Origin: Gallionella sp.
GTDB taxonomy: Bacteria > Pseudomonadota > Gammaproteobacteria > Burkholderiales > Gallionellaceae
Direction of reading: 5' to 3'
Length of the DNA: 64,000 nt
Assembly: GCA_013043965.1 (NCBI GenBank)
Contig: JABEVF010000082.1
Location: forward strand, 1 to 64,000
Position 1 is the stretch's first letter. Each line of letters begins with the position of its first letter. The notes beneath the pieces were generated by a model. That model was not told the origin of the DNA, ran no database searches, and saw only the letters and a program-made list of their open reading frames with translations. Positions 27,724-38,205 of this stretch are shown here, one piece after another. The position numbers were made by a program, and so were the translations under genes.

Positions 27724-29121
27724 ATGAACTACGACGTACTCATCATCGGCTCCGGTCCTGCCGGACAGCATGCGGCATGGCAAGCGGCGCGGATGGGCAA
27801 GCGTGCCGCGATCATCGAACGCAAGCCGAAGATCGGCGGTGCCGGACTGCAGACCGGTACCATACCCAGCAAGGCGATGCGCGAAATGTCATATCTGCTC
27901 ACACGTTCTGGCGGCATGAGACAGGCTCTCGCACCTGACGCACGCAGTCGTCATGGGCTGCTGGTTGATGCGATGCGACGCAAGGAAGTGGTGATCGCGC
28001 AGCAGGAGTCGGTGATACTGCAAAGGTTGTTACGCCATGGTGTGGCACTGATTCCCGGGGAAGCTTCGTTCATCGACGCCCATACCGTTTCAGTCACCGA
28101 TACCCTGGGCAACACGCGCCAGATCACCGCACATTTCATCGTGCTTGCTACAGGTTCCCGCCCGCGTCGACCCGCTGACGTGCCCTTCGACAAGAAGACG
28201 GTGCTCGACTCGACTTCCATTCTGAATATTCGTCACCTGCCCGACAGCCTGCTGGTAGTGGGTGGCGGTGTGATCGCCTGCGAATTTGTTTCCATCTTTG
28301 CCGCGCTGGGCGTGCAAGTGTGCGTGGTCGACAGCCACGCGCAACTGCTCGCCTATTTGAGTGAAGATGTGGTCAGTGTTCTGGCTGACAGTTTTCTCGG
28401 CATGGGTGTCACCTTTCACATGCGAGAACGCGTCGCAGAAATCCGCCGCGAAGAAAATGGCGCGCTTACCATTCTGGAAAGCGGCAAGCAAATTCGTACC
28501 GATGCCGTGCTCTACGCGCAAGGTAGAGAGCCCAACAGCGCGGGGCTGGAAGTGGCGCGCGCCGGTGTCGTCGCGCAAGATGGCTGGATAGAAATCAATC
28601 AGCATTTCCAGACCAGCGTACCGCACATCTTCGCGGTGGGCGATCTGATCGGCCGTCCCGCGCTCGCATCGACCGGGATGGAACAAGGGCGTACTGCCGT
28701 GTTGTATGCCTTCGGTGGCGAGCAATATGCCCCTGCGGCAAACTTGCCGATGGCGGTCTATACTATTCCGGAAATCTCCTATGTTGGCAAAACCGAAGCA
28801 GAAGTGCGGCAGGAAAATGTTCCTTATGTGGTCGGATGCGCTTATTTCAAGGACAGTGCGCGGGGTCAGATCATAGGGGATGCACAAGGTTTGCTGAAGA
28901 TGATTGTCGATGCGCGCAACGAAAAACTGCTAGGTGTGCATATCGTTGGTGAGCAAGCCAGCGAGCTTGTACACATCGGTCAGCTCGTGATGAACCTGAA
29001 CGGCACGGTGCGTGATCTGGTCAGCAATGTCTTTAATTACCCGACTCTGGCAGAGTGCTACAAGATTGCCGCGCTGGATTGCACACAACAATTGGATCAG
29101 CGGAAGAATCTCTGCTCTTAG
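27724..29121 (+). CDS. sthA: Soluble pyridine nucleotide transhydrogenase
   Basis: A 465-residue flavoprotein that moves reducing equivalents between NADPH and NAD. FAD motif GSGPAG lies at residues 9-14, the NAD(P) motif VVGGGVIACEF at about 178-188, and the FAD-binding FAVGDLIG and C-terminal dimerisation domain follow. The place where dithiol relatives (lipoamide dehydrogenase, mercuric reductase) have CxxxxC reads GAGLQTGTIPSKA, with both cysteines missing. SthA is known to lack the pair, which is why it is not called a disulfide reductase. The 284-bp gap upstream shows no gene that I can support. Confidence 0.88.
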   Translation: MNYDVLIIGSGPAGQHAAWQAARMGKRAAIIERKPKIGGAGLQTGTIPSKAMREMSYLLTRSGGMRQALAPDARSRHGLLVDAMRRKEVVIAQQESVILQRLLRHGVALIPGEASFIDAHTVSVTDTLGNTRQITAHFIVLATGSRPRRPADVPFDKKTVLDSTSILNIRHLPDSLLVVGGGVIACEFVSIFAALGVQVCVVDSHAQLLAYLSEDVVSVLADSFLGMGVTFHMRERVAEIRREENGALTILESGKQIRTDAVLYAQGREPNSAGLEVARAGVVAQDGWIEINQHFQTSVPHIFAVGDLIGRPALASTGMEQGRTAVLYAFGGEQYAPAANLPMAVYTIPEISYVGKTEAEVRQENVPYVVGCAYFKDSARGQIIGDAQGLLKMIVDARNEKLLGVHIVGEQASELVHIGQLVMNLNGTVRDLVSNVFNYPTLAECYKIAALDCTQQLDQRKNLCS

Positions 29122-29225
29122 CGATTGCGCTAGCCCGGACAGCTACCCTTCCATTTTTGTCGCGCACAAATTTTCTGCACCGGAAAGCCGCTAGCCCAGC
29201 ATATCAAGAGGCCTTTGACCAGGCC

Positions 29226-29340
29226 GGGCTGGCCAAATTTACCGGGAAGCTTTTGGCTACGCCGGGCTAGCCAAATTTACCGGGAAGCTTTCGGCTACGC
29301 CGGGCTAGCCAAATTTACCGGGAAGCTTTTGGCTACGCCG
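29226..29340. repeat. Three tandem 38-bp hairpin-forming repeats
   Basis: A 38-bp unit begins at 29226, 29264 and 29302, starting GGGCTRGCCAAATTTACC and containing GGGAAGCTTTYGGCTACGCC. The copies differ at two or three positions. Each unit can fold because AGCCAAA near its start is complementary to TTTGGCT near its end. The array lies in the 3' untranslated region of sthA, before the terminator shared with the end of dksA. No spacer variation exists, so it is not CRISPR. Confidence 0.9.
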
Positions 29341-29380
29341 AAAGCAGGTAGTCAATATTATTTGGCTACCTGCTTTTCAC
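29341..29380 (+). terminator. Terminator of sthA overlapping dksA 3' end
   Basis: AAAGCAGGTAG (29340-29350) and CTACCTGCTTT (29366-29376) form a stem of about 11 bp followed by TTTTC. The right arm is also the coding sequence for the last residues of dksA on the other strand. Confidence 0.7.
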
Positions 29381-29780
29381 GGATCTCGTCCAGGGTTTTG
29401 CAATCGATGCACAAGGTTGCGGTGGGGCGAGCCTCCAGACGGTTCAGGCCGATCTCGATGCCGCAATTGTCGCAGTAGCCATATTCGCCCGAGTCGATCT
29501 TGCTGATCATCTCATCAATCTTCTTGATCAGTTTGCGTTCGCGGTCACGATTGCGCAATTCCAGGCTCATGTCGGATTCCTGGGTGGCACGGTCGTTCGG
29601 GTCCGCAAACACCGTCGCTTCATCCTGCATGGTATGCACCGTGCGATCGATATCTGCGCCTAATCCTGCCTTGATCTCATTCATGATTTGGCGGAAATGG
29701 GCCAATTGCTTGGGGTTCATGTATTCCTCCCCCTTTTTTGCTTTGTAAGGGGCGGCGGATTTTTGTGGATGTACCGGCAT
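29358..29780 (-). CDS. dksA: RNA polymerase-binding transcription factor DksA
   Basis: A 140-residue secondary-channel factor that, with ppGpp, represses rRNA promoters and activates amino acid operons. The coiled-coil tip sequence DEATVFADPNDRA and the four-cysteine zinc finger (C103, C106, C124, C127) are present, so it is the zinc-dependent form. The start chosen is the ATG at 29780, with a GGAGA site just upstream. An in-frame extension to 29840 has no similarity. Stands alone between repeats and the FGGY kinase operon. Confidence 0.93.
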   Translation of the reverse strand: MPVHPQKSAAPYKAKKGEEYMNPKQLAHFRQIMNEIKAGLGADIDRTVHTMQDEATVFADPNDRATQESDMSLELRNRDRERKLIKKIDEMISKIDSGEYGYCDNCGIEIGLNRLEARPTATLCIDCKTLDEIREKQVAK

Positions 29781-29869
29781 TGCACTTCTCCAACTGGATA
29801 AAATTAAAGTTCGCTTTAATACCAGAAAGCGGCTGCCCAAGCAAATGTTTTTAACGTTCTATTGAAGAA

Positions 29870-31117
29870 TCAGGCTTGTGCATCGTGATGGAGGCAAGTT
29901 AACAATGCCGCGCCGTAAGCGGCTTCTGCGTGGCTGCAAGTTTCGACCGGGATGCCCAGTATGCGGGCGCGCATCTGCTGCCACGGCGCATTTTTTGCGC
30001 CGCCGCCATTCGTCATCACACGTTTGAGCGGGGCTGCGCCCAGTTCTCTCAGTTTGGCGTAACCCGCTGCTTCGATGCGTGCCAGCCCTTGCAGCAAGCC
30101 GTGCAAAAACTCCGCGTCGTCTCTCGGGCGTGGCGTGAGCCGCGGCTTGAGTTGCGCATCATTGACCGGGAAGCGCTCGCCTATCTTGGGCAGCGGGTAG
30201 TAATCCAGCGGGCTGTCCAGTAGCGGGTCGATACGTGCGCTTAAGGCCGCCAGTTGTTCATCGTTAAAATGATGACGCAGCATGCCAGAACCGGCATTCG
30301 ATGCGCCACCGACCAACCACATATCACTGTAGCGGTGGCTGTATATGCCGTATTCCGGGGCGTCTATGCGTTGTGAGCTCAGTTGTTTGAGCACCAGCGT
30401 CGTGCCTAATGAGGTCACGCCCACCCCCGTTTCATGAACATCGCTGGCTATAAAAGCGGCGACGCTATCGGTGGTTCCTGCGTGTATCAGGCAATTTTTT
30501 GCAATCCCGAAACGCGCGGCAACGTCGGGCCCGATGTTGCCGATGACTGCGCCGGGCGCGACGACTTCGGGCAGCAGGTGGGCGAGTGGCAAAGCCAGTA
30601 TCCAATCGGGCCAGCACAGGCGTTCAACGTCATAACCCGTTTTGAGTGCGTTGTGATAATCGCTGATGCCGGGTTCCCGGCTGAGCAAGGCGGTGAGCCA
30701 ATCGGCCTGATGCAAGCAATGGTGCGCAGCCGAATGCTGCTGCGTGAGCCAGAGGAATTTAGCCAGCCCGGAGGTGGCGGTGCAAACCGTATGATTTTCT
30801 GGCGCGATGGCGTTGAGCTGCGCGGCCTGAACGCCGGCGCGGCTGTCGTTATACGGCAGGGCAGCGGAGACCGGTTCTAGCAGCTCATCACAGAGCAGCA
30901 CCGTGCCGGACGTTCCGTCGATTGCGATGCCGCACAATTCCCGCGCAAGATGATTCGGCAACAGATCGAGTAATTGATACAACGCCTCTCGCCATTCTTG
31001 CGGCGTTTGTGTTGTCGCGTCGGGATAGTCTACACGCTGCTCCCAAAGCATGACTTTTTGTGTATCGATGACACAAGCACGCGCGCCGGACGTCCCGAAG
31101 TCGATGCCTAAGAACAT
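29870..31117 (-). CDS. FGGY-family carbohydrate kinase
   Basis: A 415-residue two-domain sugar kinase of the FGGY family. N-terminal IDFGTSGARA (phosphate-binding loop 1), GIAIDGTSGTV, and the C-terminal NGGGAKNAPWQQM segment with the adenosine motif are seen. It is shorter than glycerol kinase or xylulokinase (about 490-500) and nearer to the D-ribulose/D-xylulose kinase-like set of proteobacteria. Substrate not assigned. It starts immediately at the queF stop, so it is translated from the same transcript, but no metabolic link to queuosine is known to me. Confidence 0.8.
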   Translation of the reverse strand: MFLGIDFGTSGARACVIDTQKVMLWEQRVDYPDATTQTPQEWREALYQLLDLLPNHLARELCGIAIDGTSGTVLLCDELLEPVSAALPYNDSRAGVQAAQLNAIAPENHTVCTATSGLAKFLWLTQQHSAAHHCLHQADWLTALLSREPGISDYHNALKTGYDVERLCWPDWILALPLAHLLPEVVAPGAVIGNIGPDVAARFGIAKNCLIHAGTTDSVAAFIASDVHETGVGVTSLGTTLVLKQLSSQRIDAPEYGIYSHRYSDMWLVGGASNAGSGMLRHHFNDEQLAALSARIDPLLDSPLDYYPLPKIGERFPVNDAQLKPRLTPRPRDDAEFLHGLLQGLARIEAAGYAKLRELGAAPLKRVMTNGGGAKNAPWQQMRARILGIPVETCSHAEAAYGAALLTCLHHDAQA

Positions 31118-31537
31118 TTAGCCGCGCGTGTTGGACTGTGTGCCGAACTGGCCGAGCTCCACGAATGGTGCGGGTTGCCAGCCGGGTTGGAGGTGTTCGG
31201 CGATGACGTTGGTGAAGATGCCGCCGCGCACATAGAACTTGGCGGTCAGGCGCATGAAGCGCGGTCGGGTCGCGGCGACCAGGTCGTCCAGAATGCGATT
31301 GGTCACGTCTTCGTGGAAGTGCCCCTCGCCACGGAACGACCACATGTAGAGCTTGAGGCTCTTGAGTTCCACGCACTGCTGGTCAGCGATGTAATCCAGG
31401 ATCAGTGTGGCAAAATCGGGTTGCCCGGTCTTGGGACACAGGCAGGTGAACTCGGGAATTTCCATGTGTATGTGGTAATCGCGTTGGGGATGTGGATTCG
31501 GAAAAGTCTCCAAGGTTTTATTGGGCTGCGTCGTCAT
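31118..31537 (-). CDS. queF: NADPH-dependent 7-cyano-7-deazaguanine reductase
   Basis: A 139-residue type I QueF that reduces preQ0 to preQ1 in queuosine synthesis. The signature [15 protein letters not shown] is complete: nucleophile C34 (thioimide) and acid D41 match Cys55/Asp62 of Bacillus QueF, and ELKSLKLYM with FHED supplies NADPH and substrate contacts. The short form is the unimodular (Bacillus-like) class and not the long E. coli form. No preQ1 riboswitch fits in the short leader, since the -10 box is under 40 bp away. Confidence 0.94.
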   Translation of the reverse strand: MTTQPNKTLETFPNPHPQRDYHIHMEIPEFTCLCPKTGQPDFATLILDYIADQQCVELKSLKLYMWSFRGEGHFHEDVTNRILDDLVAATRPRFMRLTAKFYVRGGIFTNVIAEHLQPGWQPAPFVELGQFGTQSNTRG

Positions 31538-31573
31538 TTGGTGAGGTGTCTCGCTTCGGTTAGAATGGTGCGC

Positions 31574-31579
31574 ATTATA
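31574..31579 (-). promoter_or_regulatory. -10 box of queF operon
   Basis: A perfect TATAAT on the minus strand about 37 bp before the queF start. The -35 is weak (GGTTCC-like). Confidence 0.5.
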
Positions 31580-31810
31580 AAACGTTGTGATGCTCAGGAA
31601 CCTTTAGAAATTTGTTTTTTCGAGCCGTGCAGCGAACGATCAGACATATCACCTAGACAGGCGAAGAGTGAGCGACAACGGCGTTGCGGCGGAGACTAAC
31701 CTTTAGGCTAGTCGTAACCAACACGCGATACGGCGATACGCCCGAAACGACTTAAGCAGGCAATCCGCATTTCGGATGCTCGCAAAAACGAATTTATAAA
31801 GGTTGCTCAA

Positions 31811-34800
31811 TTGCGTCTTTCCCATATCAAGCTGGCCGGTTTCAAATCCTTCGTCGACCCCACGCATATCGCCCTGCCGGGGCAGATCGTGGGCGTGGTC
31901 GGGCCGAACGGTTGCGGCAAGTCGAATGTGATCGATGCCCTGCGTTGGGTGCTGGGCGAATCGAAAGCCTCGGCGTTGCGCGGCGCAACGATGCAGGACG
32001 TGATCTTCAATGGCTCCAGCAAACGCAAACCGGTGTCGCGCGCCAGTGTGGAACTGGTCTTTGATAACGCGTTGGGCAAGGCGATGGGGCAGTGGTCCAG
32101 CTATGCGGAAATCAGCATCAAGCGCGTGTTGAAACGCGATGGCGATTCCAGCTACCACATCAACAACCAGCAAGTCCGGCGCAAAGATGTGACGGATATT
32201 TTTCTGGGTACGGGCTTGGGCTCACGGGCTTATGCGATCATCGAGCAGGGCATGATCTCGCGCATCATCGAGGCCAAGCCCGAAGAGCTGCGAATCTTTC
32301 TGGAAGAGGCCGCCGGCGTTTCCAAATATCGCGACCGCAGGCGCGAAACCGAATTGCGCATCGCCGACACCCGCGACAACTTGCTGCGCGTCGGCGACAT
32401 TTTGCAAGAGTTGGACAAGCAGCTGGTGCACCTGGGCGGGCAAGCCGAAGTCGCCAAACAATATCGCGCCCTGGAAAGCCAGCGTGATACCTCGCAGAAA
32501 TTGTTCTGGCTGGTCAAGAAACAGGAAGCCCAGGCGCAACGCGCAAGGTATTTGCAGGCGACGGAAAAGACACGCACCGAGCTGGAGGCGCAGACCGCGC
32601 AGTTGCGCGATCTCGAAAGCCAGCTGGAAAGCGCGCGCAGCGGGCATTACCAGTTGTCCGATGCTCTGCATGTCAAGCAGGGCGAGTTCTACAGCGCGAA
32701 CGCCGAGATCGCGCGGCTGGAGCAACAGATCGCCCACGTGGCCACGCAACGCCAGCGCCTCGCTTTGCAGATCACGCAGGCGAAAAAACACATCGAGCAG
32801 CAACATGCCCAGCGCAGCGGCACACAATCTCTGCTGGAACATTGGCAGCGACAACAGGAGAGCGCCGTAGTGAAGCTGGCCGAGTCCGAACAGAATGCCG
32901 AACGCGAAGCGGAACGCCTACCGGCGGCAGAGGAGGTTGCCAGCCAGGCCCAGCAACGCTATCACGACGCGCAACGCGAGCAATTGCAGCTGCAACAGCA
33001 ATTGCAATTGGCCGACACGCAGCGCGCCAATTTGCAGCGCAATGTGCAGCAATTGGAATCGCGACGCTCGCGTCTGTTGCTGGAAAAGGACAATCTGCCG
33101 CGCACCGAGAGCGGTGCGTTGCAACAGGCTCAACAGCAAGCCGCCGAACTGGAGATAGAACGGGCGATCACATCCGGGCAGCTCGCTACTTTGTTGGAAC
33201 AGTTGCCGCAAGCAGATGCGCGGCGGCGTGAACTGGGCGTCATTTTGCAGCAGCAGGAGCGCGACGTGGCGAAAACCGAAGCGCGTTTGCATGCCTTGCA
33301 ACAGTTGCAGGCGCAGCTGGATAACGATAAAAATCTGACCGCCTGGTTGCAACGGCATCAATTGGATAACAAGCCACGACTCTGGCAATCCATACGCATT
33401 GAGAATGGTTGGGAAGACGCGCTGGAAGCGGTGCTGCGCGAGCGAATCAATGCGATCGCATTGCCGCAAACGGATGCGATGGCCTGGAGCGATGTGCCGC
33501 CCACCAAATTGGCGTTGCTGTTTACCGATAGCGATGTCGGGATCGGTACAGAACGGCCGGTGCAGGCGTATATGCCGTTGCTCAACTACGTGCAATGCCA
33601 GGATTCGAAAGTGTTGCCGGCATTGCGGGACTGGCTGAGTCAGGTCTATGCGGTGGCGGATATGCAGCAGGCACAACAATTGCGCGCGCAGTTGCCCGAG
33701 GGGGCCTGGTTGGTCACCCCGCAGGGCCATCTGTTCGGCGCGCACAGTGTGCTGTTCCACGCGCCGGACAGCCAGTTGCATGGTGTGTTGGCAAGGCAGC
33801 GCGAGATTGAAAAGTTGGAGATCGAGGCGGCTCAACAGAACCAGGAAGTGGCATTGTCCCGCGATAATCTGACCCAGGCCGAGCGGCATCACCGGGATAT
33901 CGATATGAAGATCGTGCCGCTGCGCGTGGCGGGGGACGAGATGCGGCAGCGTTTGCACGCCTTGCAGATGGATATCCTGAAGCTCACACAGGCCGCCGAG
34001 CGGAACGCCGAGCGGGTTTTGCAGATAGGACAGGAGATGCAGGAAATTGCCGAGCTGCTGATGAACGAACAGATGCAAATGCAAGTTGTCGATGAACAGA
34101 TAGCTGGCTTGCGCGAACATGGCGCGGTATTTTGTGCCAAGATCGATGAGGCGCAGCGCCACGCCAGCACCCAGGATATGGTTTTGCGCGAGCAGCGCGG
34201 CCGCGTCCAGCATGCCCAGCACGCGCTGCAAGAAGCGCGCTTCTTCGACCAGACCTGCAAAGAAAAGATCGCCGATCTGCAGCATGGCATAGCACAAGCA
34301 GCTGCTACTTTGTCGCAGCTGCAAATGAACCTGGTCGGCCTGGATGAAGAGCTATCTTCCAGCGCGGATGAAGATGTGCAGAGCCAATTGCAACAGGCAT
34401 TGCAAGCGCGGCAAGTGACCGAGCTGGCATTGGCCGGGGCGCGCAACGCTTTGGAACATGCAGCCGTCAATTTGCAGAAGCTCGAGCAGGCACGCATGGC
34501 CAGCGAACATAGCCTGAATCCGCTGCGCGAAAAGTTGGGCGAATTGACGCTCAAAGAACAGGAAGCCCGTTTACATTTCGAGCAATGGTCCGAACAGCTG
34601 CAGGGCGTGGATGAGGCGGTATTGTTGCCATTGTTGGAATCGGGCAGCTACAAACCGCAGAACTTACAAAACGAGCTCAACCGCTTGCAGGCCGAGATCG
34701 AAGCCTTGGGCGCGGTGAACCTGGCCGCTCTGGAAGAACTGCAAGCGTCCACCGAGCGCAAGACTTACCTGGATGCGCAAGCCAAAGACTTGAACGATGC

Positions 34801-35332
34801 GATGGAGACACTGGAAGATGCGATACGCCGTATCGACAAAGAGTCGCGCGAGTTGCTCATGGAAACTTACAACAAGGTGAACGAACATCTGGCGCAGATG
34901 TTCCCAATCTTGTTCGGTGGCGGCGAGGCGCGTCTGGTGCTGACCGGCGAAGAGATACTCGACAGCGGTGTGCAAGTGATGGCGCAACCGCCGGGCAAGA
35001 AGAACAGCTCTATCCATCTGATGTCGGGTGGGGAGAAAGCGCTGACCGCGATCTCGTTGGTGTTCTCGCTATTCCAACTCAATCCCGCGCCGTTCTGCTT
35101 GCTGGACGAAGTCGATGCGCCGCTCGACGACAGCAATACCGAGCGTTTGTGCAAACTGGTCAAGAAGATGTCGGAACAGACCCAGTTCGTGTTCATCAGT
35201 CACAACAAGATCGCGATGGAGATGGCCGAGCAACTGATAGGCGTGACCATGCAAGAGAAAGGCGTGTCCAAAGTGGTGACGGTGGACATCGAAGAAGCCT
35301 TGCGCATGCGCGACGAGCAGATCGTCGCGTAA
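31811..35332 (+). CDS. smc: Chromosome segregation protein SMC
   Basis: A 1173-residue condensin subunit. The N-terminal head has Walker A GPNGCGKSN (about 31-39) and the QGMISRIIE-type motif. Two long coiled coils flank a hinge near 500-650. The C-terminal head has the ABC signature LMSGGEKALTA, Walker B FCLLDEVDAPLDD and the H-loop (SHNK). The start is a TTG giving MRLSHIKLAGFKSFVD, exactly the family start, with AAAGG upstream. No scpA or scpB is in the window. The 273-bp gap before it, after the queF promoter, shows no gene. Confidence 0.95.
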   Translation: MRLSHIKLAGFKSFVDPTHIALPGQIVGVVGPNGCGKSNVIDALRWVLGESKASALRGATMQDVIFNGSSKRKPVSRASVELVFDNALGKAMGQWSSYAEISIKRVLKRDGDSSYHINNQQVRRKDVTDIFLGTGLGSRAYAIIEQGMISRIIEAKPEELRIFLEEAAGVSKYRDRRRETELRIADTRDNLLRVGDILQELDKQLVHLGGQAEVAKQYRALESQRDTSQKLFWLVKKQEAQAQRARYLQATEKTRTELEAQTAQLRDLESQLESARSGHYQLSDALHVKQGEFYSANAEIARLEQQIAHVATQRQRLALQITQAKKHIEQQHAQRSGTQSLLEHWQRQQESAVVKLAESEQNAEREAERLPAAEEVASQAQQRYHDAQREQLQLQQQLQLADTQRANLQRNVQQLESRRSRLLLEKDNLPRTESGALQQAQQQAAELEIERAITSGQLATLLEQLPQADARRRELGVILQQQERDVAKTEARLHALQQLQAQLDNDKNLTAWLQRHQLDNKPRLWQSIRIENGWEDALEAVLRERINAIALPQTDAMAWSDVPPTKLALLFTDSDVGIGTERPVQAYMPLLNYVQCQDSKVLPALRDWLSQVYAVADMQQAQQLRAQLPEGAWLVTPQGHLFGAHSVLFHAPDSQLHGVLARQREIEKLEIEAAQQNQEVALSRDNLTQAERHHRDIDMKIVPLRVAGDEMRQRLHALQMDILKLTQAAERNAERVLQIGQEMQEIAELLMNEQMQMQVVDEQIAGLREHGAVFCAKIDEAQRHASTQDMVLREQRGRVQHAQHALQEARFFDQTCKEKIADLQHGIAQAAATLSQLQMNLVGLDEELSSSADEDVQSQLQQALQARQVTELALAGARNALEHAAVNLQKLEQARMASEHSLNPLREKLGELTLKEQEARLHFEQWSEQLQGVDEAVLLPLLESGSYKPQNLQNELNRLQAEIEALGAVNLAALEELQASTERKTYLDAQAKDLNDAMETLEDAIRRIDKESRELLMETYNKVNEHLAQMFPILFGGGEARLVLTGEEILDSGVQVMAQPPGKKNSSIHLMSGGEKALTAISLVFSLFQLNPAPFCLLDEVDAPLDDSNTERLCKLVKKMSEQTQFVFISHNKIAMEMAEQLIGVTMQEKGVSKVVTVDIEEALRMRDEQIVA

Positions 35333-35340
35333 TAAGGGGG

Positions 35341-35793
35341 TTACTGGCAGAATTTGTTGATCTGCTGTTGCGCGTCGTCCATGCTCTTTTGCCGTTGCGC
35401 GTCGTCCATATAAGAACGCTCGCCCGTGTTAGGGTCTATCGTCGCGATGCGCATGCCGTCTTTCAAATTGGCCAGATTTTGTTTCGCGGCCAGACAATTC
35501 GCCTGGTTTTGTGCTTTCATTGCAGCCTCTTGCGCGGCTTTGTCGGCTGCGGCCTTCTTGGCTGCCGCATCATTTTTAGCCGCGTCTTTGTCTGCCGCCG
35601 GTTTGCCGCTGACAGGGACACCCGACACCGGAGCCGCGGGGAGAGTGGTGTAAATAGTGGATGTGTCTTTGGCATGCGCAGGCGGGATTTGATCGGAATA
35701 ATGAACCATGCCCTGATCATCGATCCATTTGTTGGTCACGGCAAATGAACTGCCGCTAAGAAGCATCAGCGCAACAATCAGATATTTATACAT
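35341..35793 (-). CDS. DUF4124 domain protein, periplasmic
   Basis: A 150-residue protein with a Sec signal (YLIVALMLLSGSSFA) followed by the DUF4124 pattern (NKWIDDQGMVHYSDQIP) that marks small periplasmic proteins of unknown function. A middle stretch (about 65-100) is rich in Ala, Lys and Asp and likely helical or disordered. The end contains GERSYMDDAQRQKSMDDAQ. Convergent with smc, 8 bp apart. No function known. Confidence 0.7.
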   Translation of the reverse strand: MYKYLIVALMLLSGSSFAVTNKWIDDQGMVHYSDQIPPAHAKDTSTIYTTLPAAPVSGVPVSGKPAADKDAAKNDAAAKKAAADKAAQEAAMKAQNQANCLAAKQNLANLKDGMRIATIDPNTGERSYMDDAQRQKSMDDAQQQINKFCQ

Positions 35794-35841
35794 AACAAGT
35801 GTCCTTAGTGATTAACAGGGTCATATTTGAACAGTTGATGT

Positions 35842-35879
35842 GGGTTAACCCGACAACTTTACAGACAAGCGTACGCTTG
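35842..35879. repeat. Two perfect palindromes, possible operators
   Basis: GGGTTAACCC (35842-35851) and CAAGCGTACGCTTG (35866-35879) are both perfect palindromes, lying 14 bp apart in the intergenic region between the divergent DUF4124 gene and the unknown gene at 35982. No known regulator is suggested by either sequence. Confidence 0.45.
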
Positions 35880-35981
35880 GCAGGGTATCATTATATGTGG
35901 TTCAGTATAGCTAATAACAATAGATACACATATGGCTAATAAAAACAGATTCATCAATCAAACGAGACATAGGTTAACGTT

Positions 35982-36630
35982 ATGGCACAGAACAAACCGT
36001 CGCATGAAAAATTCTTTGATACGCAAAAAAACGATGAATATGCGCTCAAAGTTTTCACTAGCTACTACCGCGATCACAGTCATTCGGGAAAGTTGTACAG
36101 CGAATTTCCGGACTTTTTTATTGTCAGACCGGCTGTCTTAGAGGGTAAAGATATCGCCAGTCGCCCGTCCGAAAAGCTGCTGTTGGATGATTACATCCAG
36201 CGTGCCAAGGATCGTAATGGCCATATCGGGGTGTCCAAACATAGAAATCCCAAACTGGGTTATTACTGGCTGGAGCTGTCTGTATTGCCGTTCATGTTGG
36301 GTGATCCGGTCAACAAAGATAACAAGGGCGAATTTTTTTATGTGCTCACCAAGTTCATCGAATTTACCAAGAACAACCCGAAAGTTTATGGCGATTTAAC
36401 GGCTGAGATCGATTCCGACAAAGACCTCGCCATCATGTTTGACGGCATCAGCCGCATGGCCAACCGCCTGCATGAAAGTATCGCCGTGTATTCCGAAGAC
36501 CTGTTGGTTTCCTATAACCCGAACTGGCCGGCCGGCGAAGTCAAAAACCTGCTCAACTCATTGAAAGACAATGATCAGGACTGGTGTCAGGTATTCTTTG
36601 AATACATGATGTATGTGATGAGCAAGAAAC

Positions 36631-36641
<11 letters not shown>
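35982..36641 (+). CDS. Conserved-looking protein of unknown function
   Basis: A 219-residue soluble protein that I do not recognise. It is rich in Asp, Lys, Tyr and Phe, with no signal peptide, membrane segment or known motif. The stretches SYYRDHSHSGKLYSEFPDF and NPKLGYYWLELSVLPFML give it a protein-like pattern, and the start ATG at 35982 is used because no in-frame upstream start is compatible with the promoter region. The gene is convergent with and overlaps the Smr gene by 11 bp. Two palindromes lie upstream. Codon use is somewhat AT-richer than neighbours. Confidence 0.6.
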
Positions 36642-38138
<1,497 letters not shown>

Positions 38139-38205
38139 TCAAATGAGGGCGGAATTTACCAGTAGATGCGGCACTTTGTCGAGCTTCGGGTAGAATCCGC
38201 GCACT

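Noticed and set aside
29226-29340. CRISPR array
   Set aside because: Units are contiguous with no spacers and no cas genes nearby.
31538-31574. preQ1 riboswitch in front of queF
   Set aside because: The leader from the -10 box to the start codon is too short, and no preQ1-type stem-loop is seen.
32918-34324. A 468-codon minus-strand frame within smc
   Set aside because: It is opposite the SMC coiled coil, and the Gln/Leu bias comes from its complement.
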